Shown here in pieces: positions 16,312 through 23,989 of a DNA stretch of 51,077 nt. The notes beneath the pieces were generated by a model that was not told the origin of the DNA, did no database searches, and saw only the letters and a list, made by a program, of their open reading frames with translations. The stretch comes from Planctomycetota bacterium. Lineage in GTDB: Bacteria; Planctomycetota; Phycisphaerae; SM23-33. The stretch lies in contig JAKJER010000046.1 in NCBI GenBank assembly GCA_022705325.1, positions 1 through 51,077 of the forward strand, in the 5' to 3' direction. The stretch's first letter is position 1. Each line of letters starts with the position of its first letter. Position numbers and translations under genes: made by a program.

Positions 16312-17379
16312 TCACCCGCCGGCCGAGCCCAGGGTCACTTCGAACTTCAGCGTCTTGTCGTCGCGCCGGACTTCCAGCGAGACCTTCTGGCCGGGCTTCT
16401 GGCGGCGGACCAGCGGGGGCAGGTCCTCGAACTGCTTGATCCTGCGCCCGGCGAAGCTCAGCACGACGTCGCCGACCTTCAGTCCGGCCTTGTCGGCGGC
16501 GCTTCCGGGAAAGATCGTGCCGATTCGGGGCTGGTCGTCGTCCTGGTCGGCGGCGACGCCCAGGAAGGCGAACCGCCCGGGCGGGTCGAAGTCTTCGCCC
16601 TTGACCAGGCGGTCCCAGTTGAGCCGGAAGCGGCTGGTGGGCACGTGGAGGTTGAAGCGGACCGAGTCGTTGCAGCGGCTGGAGATGCCGATGACCCGCC
16701 CGTCCAGATCCAGCAGGGCCCCGCCCGAGTCGCCGCCCATGATGGCGCAGTCGGTGACCACGGACACCGGCGTGGACCGCAGGACTCTCCCCAGGCGAAC
16801 GACCGGGGCGCGCCGGCGGGCAAACGAAACGGGATAGCTGAACGCGATGCACCACTGCCCGGGCGTCACGTCGTCGGGAGAAGCGAGCGGGACGAAGGGC
16901 CAGGGGCCCTTGTCGGTGATCTTCATGAGGGCGGCGTCGGCCTCGCGATCGTTGCCCAGCGTCACGCCGCGCACCCGCCGGCCGTCGGGGAAGGTGAAGG
17001 TGACCGGGCGATTGGCCCGCCCGCCGACGTGGGCGACGGACATGACCAACCCGTCGGGGCTGACGATCACGCCGCTGCCTCCGGAGACCTGGATGATCGC
17101 CGGGCGCACCCGCTCGATCACCGCGCGCACCCGCGCTTCCAGGGCCCTCAGGTCGGCCGGCGCCTTCACCTCGCCTATCGCCGGCTTACTGGCTGGCGCC
17201 GTGACGGGGCGCAGGACAGTCGCCTCGGGCTGACTGGCCGGACGCGTCGCCGCCACCCGGCTGGTCGCAGCAGCCGCTCGCCTGCCCCGGGGCCGGGCCG
17301 CGTCGACCGGCCAAACAACCGCCAATGCCACCATCAACAGAATGCAGGCCCGAAGGCCTCCAGGCACGATCTTACGCAT
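16312..17379 (-). CDS. HtrA/DegP-like serine protease with C-terminal PDZ domain
   Basis: A 355-residue exported protein. After a signal segment (about 1-27) comes a low-complexity Ala/Arg/Pro linker, then a trypsin-like domain with the full triad: His117 in MSVAHVGG, Asp148 in READAALMKI, Ser218 in GGDSGGALLDLDG. One PDZ domain follows (FAFLGVAAD...KAGLKVGDVVLSFAGRRIK, about 270-352). This is the usual S1C order and predicts periplasmic protein quality control or regulated proteolysis. ATG 17379 is chosen because GGAG precedes it at 8 nt and the signal peptide starts here. TATGAT at 17404-17409 is a possible -10 but lacks a good -35. It is upstream of, and likely co-transcribed with, the pseudoprotease. 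Confidence 0.88.
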   Translation of the reverse strand: MRKIVPGGLRACILLMVALAVVWPVDAARPRGRRAAAATSRVAATRPASQPEATVLRPVTAPASKPAIGEVKAPADLRALEARVRAVIERVRPAIIQVSGGSGVIVSPDGLVMSVAHVGGRANRPVTFTFPDGRRVRGVTLGNDREADAALMKITDKGPWPFVPLASPDDVTPGQWCIAFSYPVSFARRRAPVVRLGRVLRSTPVSVVTDCAIMGGDSGGALLDLDGRVIGISSRCNDSVRFNLHVPTSRFRLNWDRLVKGEDFDPPGRFAFLGVAADQDDDQPRIGTIFPGSAADKAGLKVGDVVLSFAGRRIKQFEDLPPLVRRQKPGQKVSLEVRRDDKTLKFEVTLGSAGG

Positions 17380-17440
17380 ACGGCTTGCTCCACTGGTTTC
17401 CCAATCATACAGCATCCCCGCCTTCGGCGTCGCACGAATC

Positions 17441-20400
17441 TTACTGCTCCCGGAGCAAGCTCACCGGCCCCAGCAGGCCCGAGGGCAACAGGGCCCCCTT
17501 GGGCGGAATCTCGACGTTGGTCCGCGTCAGCCGCTTGTCAGCCGGCAGGTTCGCGTCGCGCGTCAGCCGGTTGGGCCACAGGCTGATCACCTCGATCTCC
17601 AGCTTGTTCGCTTTGGGCTGGAGGGCGTCGCTCGCGTCCACCCGCCAGGGCGCGCACCACACGATGCCGAGGTCCTTGTCGTTGAGCCGCACGCGGGCCA
17701 GGCTCCGAACGGCGCCGAGGTCCAGCCAGACGCGGCCACTGGCGGCCGTCGGGGCGTCGAACTTCTTGCGGTACACCGCCCGCCCGCTGTAGTAACGGAT
17801 GCGCTCGTCCTCGTGCGTCGCCCAGTCCAGCAGTTTGTCGAAGGTCGCCTGCTCCGGCCCGCCCCACCTGGGATCGAAACTCACGTCCCACGGCCCGGCG
17901 ATCTCGCCCAGCGGGCGAAGCGTCGCGAAGTTCGGCGCGATCTTGCCGGCCGGGGGCGGTCCGGCCGCCTTGCGAAAGACCACGAACCAGCTCTGGTACG
18001 GTTCGAACCGCAGCGGCACCGCCGTCCGCCCGTCGCGCTGCGCAAAGCGGGGCAGGTCGCGGACGTCGCCGCTGACGGCGTCCCAGAGTTCCGGCTGCTT
18101 GCCAGCCACCCGGAAGAGCACCTCGATCTCCAGAGGTTTGGGAGAGGTGTTGGCCACGAAGTAGATGTCGCACTCGCCGTCGCGGCGGTGGATCCAGTCG
18201 ACGGGCGCCTTGGCGGCGGGGTCCGCGCCGACGACCTCCAGGTCGCGGGCGATCTTCATCTCCGCCAGCACGTCGCGGGCCTGCTTCCCGCAGACCACCC
18301 GCCCCTTGCCGCAGGGATTCGCGAATACCTTCTCTCCGTCGGCCCGGCCCCACAACCGCCCTGCGAGTTGGGCGAGTTCCCGCTCGCCGTCGGCGCCGAC
18401 CAGCCCCGTCGCACGCTGCGGGCGCGGGCCTACGACCGTGGCCCCGGCCTCTACCAACTCCATGACCTTCCGCAGCGCCGGCAGGGAGATCTCCGGGCGG
18501 TCGGGCAGGACGAGGACGGCGTAGCTCATGCCGTCGGGGAGGACGATCCGACCGTCGCGACAGGCCGCTCTCGTCACCAGGACCTCCTGGTTGCACACGT
18601 CGTAGTCCCGGCCGGGCAGGACCTGGCCCGGGTCCTCGCGTTTCATCCGCACGAAGCTCGGCGTCCAGTCGCCGTGGTAGACCAGGGCATCGGCCACCAG
18701 GCGCCCCTGCTGCATCATGAGCTGGCAGCGGTTGAGGTAGCTCACGAACGCCTGGGCCATCGGCCACCACGTCACCTGCGGGTTGAAGTGCGTGCCCGCG
18801 AAGTACTCCTGCCCGGGGATGCCCATGGAGGCGGGCGAGCAGGTGAACGTGTGCCAGACCACGCGGTTGAGGCCCTCGCACAGGGCGAAGTCGAAGGAGG
18901 GCTTGAGGTTGTCGGCCGGGTTCTCGTGGTAGTGCGGCCCGATCGTGGTGAACGCCTCGGCCGCCGCGATGCGAAGCCCGTAGGTGTTGGCGGCCGACGA
19001 GGCCTGCTTGACGAAGAAGCGGTCCTCGTCCTTGACGCGGTGGCGCGGCGAGCGGGCCCAGAACTCCATCATGGCGATGCTGCCCCGGCCCATGCACTGG
19101 AGGCCATCGACGGGCGCGCCGTGCGGCCCGCCGGATTCCGGATGGATGCCCATGCCGTGTTGGGCGGCGAGCTGGGCCATCACGCCATAATGATTGTCGG
19201 CGATGCAGTCGGCGATGGTGCGGCGTAAATCGGTGAGGAAGCGGGTGGTGGCGGAGCGGCTCTCGACGACGCAACCGGCGAGGACTGGCAGCCACGGCGT
19301 CATGTCGTAGCCGCGGCGGGTCTTGAACTCGCGGGGGAACTCGGGCGTCCAGTTCACCCCGCCCAGCTCCCAGCTATCGGTGTGGACGTACTTCCAGGTC
19401 GTGCCGGCCCGCGGCCCGGCGTCGGCGATGAGGGGCTCGACGATCTGCTTCCAGTACCACCGCAGGGCCTGCGGGTCGAGGTAGTCGACGCACAGCCCCT
19501 TCCACGTGGGGCTGGACGTGGAGACGTGGGCCCTGGGGGCGAGCGTGTAGCCCACGCGGACGATCGTCCACGTGCCCGGCGGCGCCTCCCAGCGGAGCTT
19601 GCCGTCCTTCGCGCAGGCGGTCACGTCGCGGACCTCTTCGAGGCGGGCGTCGGGGTCGTCGGCCTCCTGCCAGTCCAGCAGGTGCTCGGAGCGAGGGACG
19701 GAGAAGCCCAACTCGCGGCGGGCGGCCTTGTCCTCGAAGAACCGGATCGGCCGGCGCGTCTTGGCCGCGTTCACGCCCACCAGCGCCCATTCGGCCACCT
19801 GGACGTTTCGCGGTTTGTCCGGGGATCGCGGGTCGTACGCGCCGGAGAACGACAGGCGAAACTCGCTGCCCGTGACCGGCTCGATGTCGGCCCGCCCGGT
19901 CTGGTCGGATTCCATCTTGAAGTTGGCGAGCGGTTTGAACTTCCCGTTCTCCTGGCGGACCTGGAGGGTGCATTCTCTTGGCCCGTACTTGGGACGCGGC
20001 ACGACCACCACCCCGCGGACGGTCGCCGGCGCCTCCAGCGTGACCTGGAGCCATTCCTTCTTCTGAGCCGAGGGCCCCTGGCCGGGCTGGGCGCCGCGTG
20101 AGACCCAGAACGTCCCCGCGTCGCCGTCGCCCGCGAGTTCCGCCTCGTGGCCCGGCTGGGTGGAACTGGCCTTCCAGGTCAGGCTCACGCCCTGTTCCGC
20201 CTGGCGCGCTGGCAGGGCCAGGACGGCTACGTCGCGGTAGTGATCGCCGTTGGTCTTGGGCTGAGGCAGGTCGATCTGGACGGTCCGTCCCCCGTCGATG
20301 CGGACGCTGGCGGTGGTGACGTACTTGCAGGCCCGCTCGGGCGTGACCAGAGGCCCGCCGAGGTTCCAGCCGCTCTGAATGTTCACGCTCAGCTCGATGC

Positions 20401-20734
20401 CGTTTCGCTCCGCCTCGGCGAGGGCGTGTTTGAACAGCTCGCGCCAGGCGGGGCTGGCGAACGGCGGCCCGGGCGGGACCTCGCCGGGCGCCCCGCCGGC
20501 GTCGATAAGCTGCGCCCCGCCGATGCCCTTGGCCTTCATCTCGGCCAGGTCGCGGCTGATGGCCTCCTTGTCGACATTGCCGTTGAGCCACCACCACCAG
20601 ACGCGGGTGCGGGCCGACTGGGGCGGCGCATGGAAGGCCTGTTCCAGGTTGCGCGCCTCCTGGGCGAAGCTTGGCAAGCCAAGGGCAGCCAGCGCGATAA
20701 ACGTCCACAACGCGGGTCCGTGCGTCCGATTCAT
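17441..20734 (-). CDS. GH106-like glycoside hydrolase (alpha-L-rhamnosidase family)
   Basis: A 1097-residue exported enzyme (signal MNRTHGPALWTFIALAALGLPSFAQ). Motifs familiar from GH106: the start WWWWLNGNVDKEAISRDL with GIGGAQLIDAGG, VHTDSWELGGVNWTPEF with RRGYDMTPWLPVLAG, HPESGGPHGAPVDGLQ, and the C-terminal jelly-roll RVWLDLGAVRSLARVRLNDKDLG...CAPWRVD. GH106 enzymes remove alpha-L-rhamnose from plant or algal polysaccharides; the substrate here is not known. ATG 20734 has a GGGAGAG ribosome-binding site. The same frame stays open for another 366 codons upstream, but that part is antisense to the kinase gene. The neighbouring lyase-like protein and proteases suggest a polysaccharide- and protein-degrading region. 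Confidence 0.87.
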   Translation of the reverse strand: MNRTHGPALWTFIALAALGLPSFAQEARNLEQAFHAPPQSARTRVWWWWLNGNVDKEAISRDLAEMKAKGIGGAQLIDAGGAPGEVPPGPPFASPAWRELFKHALAEAERNGIELSVNIQSGWNLGGPLVTPERACKYVTTASVRIDGGRTVQIDLPQPKTNGDHYRDVAVLALPARQAEQGVSLTWKASSTQPGHEAELAGDGDAGTFWVSRGAQPGQGPSAQKKEWLQVTLEAPATVRGVVVVPRPKYGPRECTLQVRQENGKFKPLANFKMESDQTGRADIEPVTGSEFRLSFSGAYDPRSPDKPRNVQVAEWALVGVNAAKTRRPIRFFEDKAARRELGFSVPRSEHLLDWQEADDPDARLEEVRDVTACAKDGKLRWEAPPGTWTIVRVGYTLAPRAHVSTSSPTWKGLCVDYLDPQALRWYWKQIVEPLIADAGPRAGTTWKYVHTDSWELGGVNWTPEFPREFKTRRGYDMTPWLPVLAGCVVESRSATTRFLTDLRRTIADCIADNHYGVMAQLAAQHGMGIHPESGGPHGAPVDGLQCMGRGSIAMMEFWARSPRHRVKDEDRFFVKQASSAANTYGLRIAAAEAFTTIGPHYHENPADNLKPSFDFALCEGLNRVVWHTFTCSPASMGIPGQEYFAGTHFNPQVTWWPMAQAFVSYLNRCQLMMQQGRLVADALVYHGDWTPSFVRMKREDPGQVLPGRDYDVCNQEVLVTRAACRDGRIVLPDGMSYAVLVLPDRPEISLPALRKVMELVEAGATVVGPRPQRATGLVGADGERELAQLAGRLWGRADGEKVFANPCGKGRVVCGKQARDVLAEMKIARDLEVVGADPAAKAPVDWIHRRDGECDIYFVANTSPKPLEIEVLFRVAGKQPELWDAVSGDVRDLPRFAQRDGRTAVPLRFEPYQSWFVVFRKAAGPPPAGKIAPNFATLRPLGEIAGPWDVSFDPRWGGPEQATFDKLLDWATHEDERIRYYSGRAVYRKKFDAPTAASGRVWLDLGAVRSLARVRLNDKDLGIVWCAPWRVDASDALQPKANKLEIEVISLWPNRLTRDANLPADKRLTRTNVEIPPKGALLPSGLLGPVSLLREQ

Positions 20735-20766
20735 GCTTCTCTCCCGTCTGATGAGGTTCACCTTTG

Positions 20767-20794
20767 ATTCTGCCCGCGACCGTCCCGATTGCAA
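20767..20794 (-). promoter_or_regulatory. Candidate promoter of the GH106-like gene
   Basis: On the minus strand, TTGCAA at 20789-20794, a 16-bp spacer and CAGAAT at 20767-20772. Transcription would start about 27 nt before the ATG. The match to consensus is moderate. Confidence 0.35.
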
Positions 20795-20809
20795 CCGAAA
20801 AAGCCGTTC

Positions 20810-20838
20810 TTGACGCCGCCTGAGGACTCGCATACGAT
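20810..20838 (+). promoter_or_regulatory. Candidate promoter of the hybrid kinase gene
   Basis: TTGACG at 20810-20815, a 17-bp spacer, and TACGAT at 20833-20838. The predicted start near 20845 gives a leader of about 40 nt before ATG 20885. Confidence 0.45.
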
Positions 20839-20884
20839 CAGCGGAGGTCCGGCTCCTCGGTGGAGCTGAGCCGAACTGTCTTCC

Positions 20885-22066
20885 ATGTCTGTCTGCTCCA
20901 GGCGCGACATGAGCGACACCGCCAATCCAGATCCGGTCCTCCTGCAAACCGTCGAAAGCCTCCGGACAGTGGCCACCGGCGTGGCCCACGACGTGAACAA
21001 CCTCCTGACGGTGATCCTGGGCTACGCGCAGATGGCCCTGGCGAGCGAGCCCGGCCCGCAGGTCCGCGACCACCTCGACGAGATCGTCCGCGCCACCCGG
21101 CGGGCGACCGATCTGTGCCGCCAACTCCTGGTCTGCTCCGGCCAAAGCTCCACCGCCACGCGGGCGTTGGACCTGGCCGAGGTGGTGCAGGCGGCCCTGG
21201 ATGAGTTCTGCGCCACATGCGCGATCCGGCCGGTGGTCCGTATCGACCCCCAGGCCGGACTCGTCCAAGGCGATGCCGACCAGTTGCGCCAGATCATTCT
21301 GAATCTGCTGCGCAACGCCGCGGAAGCCCTGGCAGGCCAGGAAGGTGAACTCCTGTTGGCCACCGGCACGACCACCTGCACCCGCGAGCGTCTTGAAGAA
21401 GCGGTGTTCCGCGGCAACGCCCGCGAGGGACCCTACGCCTATGTCGAGGTCCGCGACAGCGGGTGCGGCATGAGCCGCGAGACCGTCCAGCGGATGTTCG
21501 ATCCGTTCTTCTCGACCAAGTTCGTCGGGCGGGGCCTGGGACTCTCGGCTGTCTTCGGCGGGGTCCGATCTCACGGCGGGGCCATCGAGGTAAGCAGCGA
21601 GGTGGGTCGCGGGACTACCTTCCGCGTGCTTCTTCCCACCGCCGGCCCCGAGCGCATCCGGCTGGCCGCTCACCCCGCGACGAGCACCGACGCGCCCGAG
21701 CAGCCGGCCGTCCTGGTCGTGGACGACGAACTCAGCGTTCGCACCCTGGTCCGCCGCGCGCTCGAGAACGAAGGCTTCTGCGTCCTGGCTGCCTGCAACG
21801 GGCCGGAAGCCATCGAACTCTTCCGCCGCCACCGCCAGATCGCCTGCGTGCTGCTGGACCTGTCGATGCCCGGCATGGACGGAGAGGAGACGCTCAGCCG
21901 GCTGCGCCAGGTCCGCGGCGACGTTCGCGTGCTGCTATGCAGCGGCTACGGCGAGCGCGACCTGACCCGGCGCTTCAGCAACAAGGACGTGCTCGGCTGG
22001 CTGCCCAAGCCGTTCAACCTGGCCGACCTCATCCGCCACGTGCGCCAGGCGATGGAAACCGCCTGA
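20885..22066 (+). CDS. Soluble hybrid histidine kinase with C-terminal receiver domain and no sensor
   Basis: A 393-residue cytoplasmic signalling protein. The phospho-acceptor helix holds GVAHDVNNLLTVILGYAQM, with His near residue 34 (HDxNN type). The ATPase domain shows the N box (ILNLLRNAAEA), VRDSGCGM, DPFFSTKF and GRGLGLSAVFG. A receiver domain (about 275-390) follows with VVDDE, phospho-accepting Asp near 324 in LLDLSMPGMDGEE, and LPKPF. No transmembrane, PAS or GAF region precedes the kinase; only about 25 residues stand before the H box, so input must come from a partner. No separate response regulator or phosphotransfer protein lies next to it. ATG 20885 is used; ATG 20909 is a possible alternative. 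The MBL-fold gene follows after 25 bp. Confidence 0.87.
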   Translation: MSVCSRRDMSDTANPDPVLLQTVESLRTVATGVAHDVNNLLTVILGYAQMALASEPGPQVRDHLDEIVRATRRATDLCRQLLVCSGQSSTATRALDLAEVVQAALDEFCATCAIRPVVRIDPQAGLVQGDADQLRQIILNLLRNAAEALAGQEGELLLATGTTTCTRERLEEAVFRGNAREGPYAYVEVRDSGCGMSRETVQRMFDPFFSTKFVGRGLGLSAVFGGVRSHGGAIEVSSEVGRGTTFRVLLPTAGPERIRLAAHPATSTDAPEQPAVLVVDDELSVRTLVRRALENEGFCVLAACNGPEAIELFRRHRQIACVLLDLSMPGMDGEETLSRLRQVRGDVRVLLCSGYGERDLTRRFSNKDVLGWLPKPFNLADLIRHVRQAMETA

Positions 22067-22091
22067 TACGACAGCGACGAAGGGAGCACCC

Positions 22092-22724
22092 ATGCCTATC
22101 GAGGTAACCTGGCTCGGCCACGCCAGCTTCCGCCTGGCCTGTGCGGACGGCGTGGTGTATATCGACCCCTGGAAGCTCTCGGCGGCCGAGGCTGACGGCG
22201 ACCTGGTCATCGTCTCTCATTCCCATTACGACCATTGCAGCCCGGACGACGTCGCCAAGGTGTCCGCCCCGAGCGCCGTGGTCGTGGCCCCGGCGGACGC
22301 CGCCGCCAAGCTCCGCGGCGCCCGGGCGATCGCCCCGGGTCAACGCGTCGAGGCCGGCAAGCTGGCGGTGGAGGCCCTGCCCGCCTACAACATCGACAAG
22401 GCGTTTCACCCCAGGGCCAACGGGTGGATCGGCGCCGTCGTCGTCCTGCAGGACAAGAGGATCTACTACGCGGGCGACAGCGACCGCATCCCGGAGATGG
22501 CCCGCCTGGACAAGATCGACCTGGCCCTGCTGCCGGTGGGCGGGACCTACACCATGGATGCCGTCCAGGCCGCCCAGGCTTGTCGCGATATCGGCTGCGG
22601 CCTGGCCGTCCCCTACCACTGGGGCGACATCGTCGGCTCCCGGGCCGATGCCGAGCGGTTCGTCGCAGCCGCGGAGTCCTGCCAGACCCGGCTGCTCCAG
22701 CCGGGCCAATCGCTCACGCTCTAG
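22092..22724 (+). CDS. Metallo-beta-lactamase-fold hydrolase (UlaG-like)
   Basis: A 210-residue protein. It begins EVTWLGHASFRLACADGVVYIDPW and has the metal motif VSHSHYDHCSPDD (HxHxDH), a third ligand region YYAGDSDRI, and a final YHWGDIVG. These features fit the UlaG-like MBL group, whose members act on lactones or phosphoesters; the substrate is unknown. The protein is short, without extra domains. ATG 22092 has GGGAG upstream. It probably shares a transcript with the kinase 25 bp upstream. Its stop is 3 bp from the stop of the convergent pseudopilin gene. Confidence 0.85.
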   Translation: MPIEVTWLGHASFRLACADGVVYIDPWKLSAAEADGDLVIVSHSHYDHCSPDDVAKVSAPSAVVVAPADAAAKLRGARAIAPGQRVEAGKLAVEALPAYNIDKAFHPRANGWIGAVVVLQDKRIYYAGDSDRIPEMARLDKIDLALLPVGGTYTMDAVQAAQACRDIGCGLAVPYHWGDIVGSRADAERFVAAAESCQTRLLQPGQSLTL

Positions 22725-22727
22725 CCG

Positions 22728-23486
22728 CTACTTCCAGTTCCACCAGTTGCCCATGAAACGGGCGCGGACGTCGCGCGGCTCCACCAGCCTGACGCTGCCG
22801 TCGGCAAAGGCGTGATTGATGCGGTCCAGCCTGCCCCCGTACAGGTGCAGCTTGAAGGTCGGCGCGTGAATCGTGGAATCCTCGGATAACGGGGCGGTCG
22901 GGCCCAGGCTGTCGGGCGTGATGATCGCGTCGGTCAGCATCGCGTTTCGCGAGACCATCTCGTCGGCCATCCCGGCCGGACCGCGGAAGGGCTCGGTGTC
23001 GATGATGCGGAAGTTGCCCGGCGCGTCCAGGTCGGGCGGGCCCAGGCCGCAGTTCAACTGCCGCGGCACCCAGTAGGAGTAGGTCAGCAGGGCGAAGCCG
23101 TATCGCTTCCAGCCGACGGTGAGGAAGTCGTCGCCCGCGTGGTCGGTCGTGGTGAAGGGGCAGAAGAACGCCTCGTGGGGCACGCCCAGCCGGTACCGCA
23201 GGTGCTCGTAGACGCAGTAGTCCACGTCCCAGAGATTGTTGCCCCGCGAGTGGCCGGCCTTGCACCCGTTGCCGTCAAACCGCGGGAAGAACCCGCGCTG
23301 CGAGCCCGCATACACCCCGCAAGCATAAACGTACTGCTTCTGTCCGCTGCCGCAGATGGCCAGGCGGGCCAGGTGCTTGCTCCGCCGCAACGACGGCGTC
23401 AGCAGCGCCAGCAGCAGCGACACCAGCGCCACGACCACCAGCAGTTCCACCAGCGTGAAACCGCGTCCACGTTCAGTAAGTGTCAT
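22728..23486 (-). CDS. Type II secretion pseudopilin-like protein (prepilin N-terminus, DUF1559-like)
   Basis: A 252-residue protein with a class III signal: RGRG|FTLVELLVVVALVSLLLALLTPSL, where cleavage is expected after the last Gly and Glu5 of the mature chain is present. The body is Cys- and Trp-containing. It ends with NHAFADGSVRLVEP, the C-terminal DG motif common in planctomycete DUF1559-type proteins. Such genes are numerous in planctomycetes and their job is largely unknown; a prepilin peptidase elsewhere would process the protein. ATG 23486 is preferred over the in-frame upstream start because it places the signal at the end, with GGAG upstream. Confidence 0.85.
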   Translation of the reverse strand: MTLTERGRGFTLVELLVVVALVSLLLALLTPSLRRSKHLARLAICGSGQKQYVYACGVYAGSQRGFFPRFDGNGCKAGHSRGNNLWDVDYCVYEHLRYRLGVPHEAFFCPFTTTDHAGDDFLTVGWKRYGFALLTYSYWVPRQLNCGLGPPDLDAPGNFRIIDTEPFRGPAGMADEMVSRNAMLTDAIITPDSLGPTAPLSEDSTIHAPTFKLHLYGGRLDRINHAFADGSVRLVEPRDVRARFMGNWWNWK

Positions 23487-23518
23487 GGGGGCTCCCGCAC
23501 CGCTATTGTCGCGCGGCA

Positions 23519-23548
23519 TTGTCTGCCGGTCAACCCGCGCGGTACACT
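23519..23548 (+). promoter_or_regulatory. Candidate promoter of the 121-residue membrane protein gene
   Basis: TTGTCT at 23519-23524, an 18-bp spacer and TACACT at 23543-23548. Only six bases lie between the -10 and ATG 23555, with no Shine-Dalgarno sequence, which would give a leaderless mRNA. Confidence 0.4.
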
Positions 23549-23554
23549 ACGCTC

Positions 23555-23920
23555 ATGATCGGGAGAATCGTACTGAAGGTCCTCGGGCTGCACGGACGCA
23601 GGCTCAACCCCAACCGGGTCGGACGATCCGTCCTGCCATTCACGATCATCATCGGTCTGGCGGTGGCCGGGGCGGGCATCGCCTTCTCGTGGTCCTTCAG
23701 CATGTCCAGCAAGACGTCGTGGGGCCTGACCAACGCCATCCTCCTGACGGTCGTCTGGGCCGTCTTGGGCTTCGCCATCGCATTGGGCATCCCGGTGGGT
23801 TTCTGGTCGGTGGCCCATCGCCTCAACGATTGGCTCGACCACGTCGAGGGGGTCAAGCGGGTCCAGGCCGCCAGGCCGGACCAGGCCCCCACGGACCCGC
23901 CGGCCGAACGGGGCGCGTAG
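23555..23920 (+). CDS. Hypothetical membrane protein with two transmembrane segments
   Basis: A 121-residue protein of unknown function. A short basic N-terminus (GLHGRRLNPNRVGRS) is followed by two hydrophobic segments: FTIIIGLAVAGAGIAFSWSF (about 30-50) and AILLTVVWAVLGFAIALGIPVGF (about 61-83). It has a polar C-terminal tail. It stands 70 bp ahead of the coiled-coil protein that opens the MoxR operon and may be its first gene, although a separate promoter candidate lies between them. The start codon sits directly behind a -10-like box and lacks a ribosome-binding site. Confidence 0.65.
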   Translation: MIGRIVLKVLGLHGRRLNPNRVGRSVLPFTIIIGLAVAGAGIAFSWSFSMSSKTSWGLTNAILLTVVWAVLGFAIALGIPVGFWSVAHRLNDWLDHVEGVKRVQAARPDQAPTDPPAERGA

Positions 23921-23934
23921 GATGCGACATTCTG

Positions 23935-23963
23935 TTGTCTACGCGCGGCGGTTATGCGAGAAT
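23935..23963 (+). promoter_or_regulatory. Weak candidate promoter for the MoxR/VWA operon
   Basis: TTGTCT at 23935-23940, a 17-bp spacer, and GAGAAT at 23958-23963. Transcription would begin near 23970, downstream of the in-frame ATG at 23954, supporting ATG 23990 as the start of the next gene. The -10 is poor. Confidence 0.3.
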
Positions 23964-23989
23964 CGTTCAACAGGCCCCAGGGGCAGGCG

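Noticed and set aside
20735..21832. 366-codon upstream extension of the GH106-like gene, making a 1463-residue protein
   Set aside because: The extension is antisense to the hybrid kinase, whose motifs are complete. The signal peptide and ribosome-binding site place the start at 20734.
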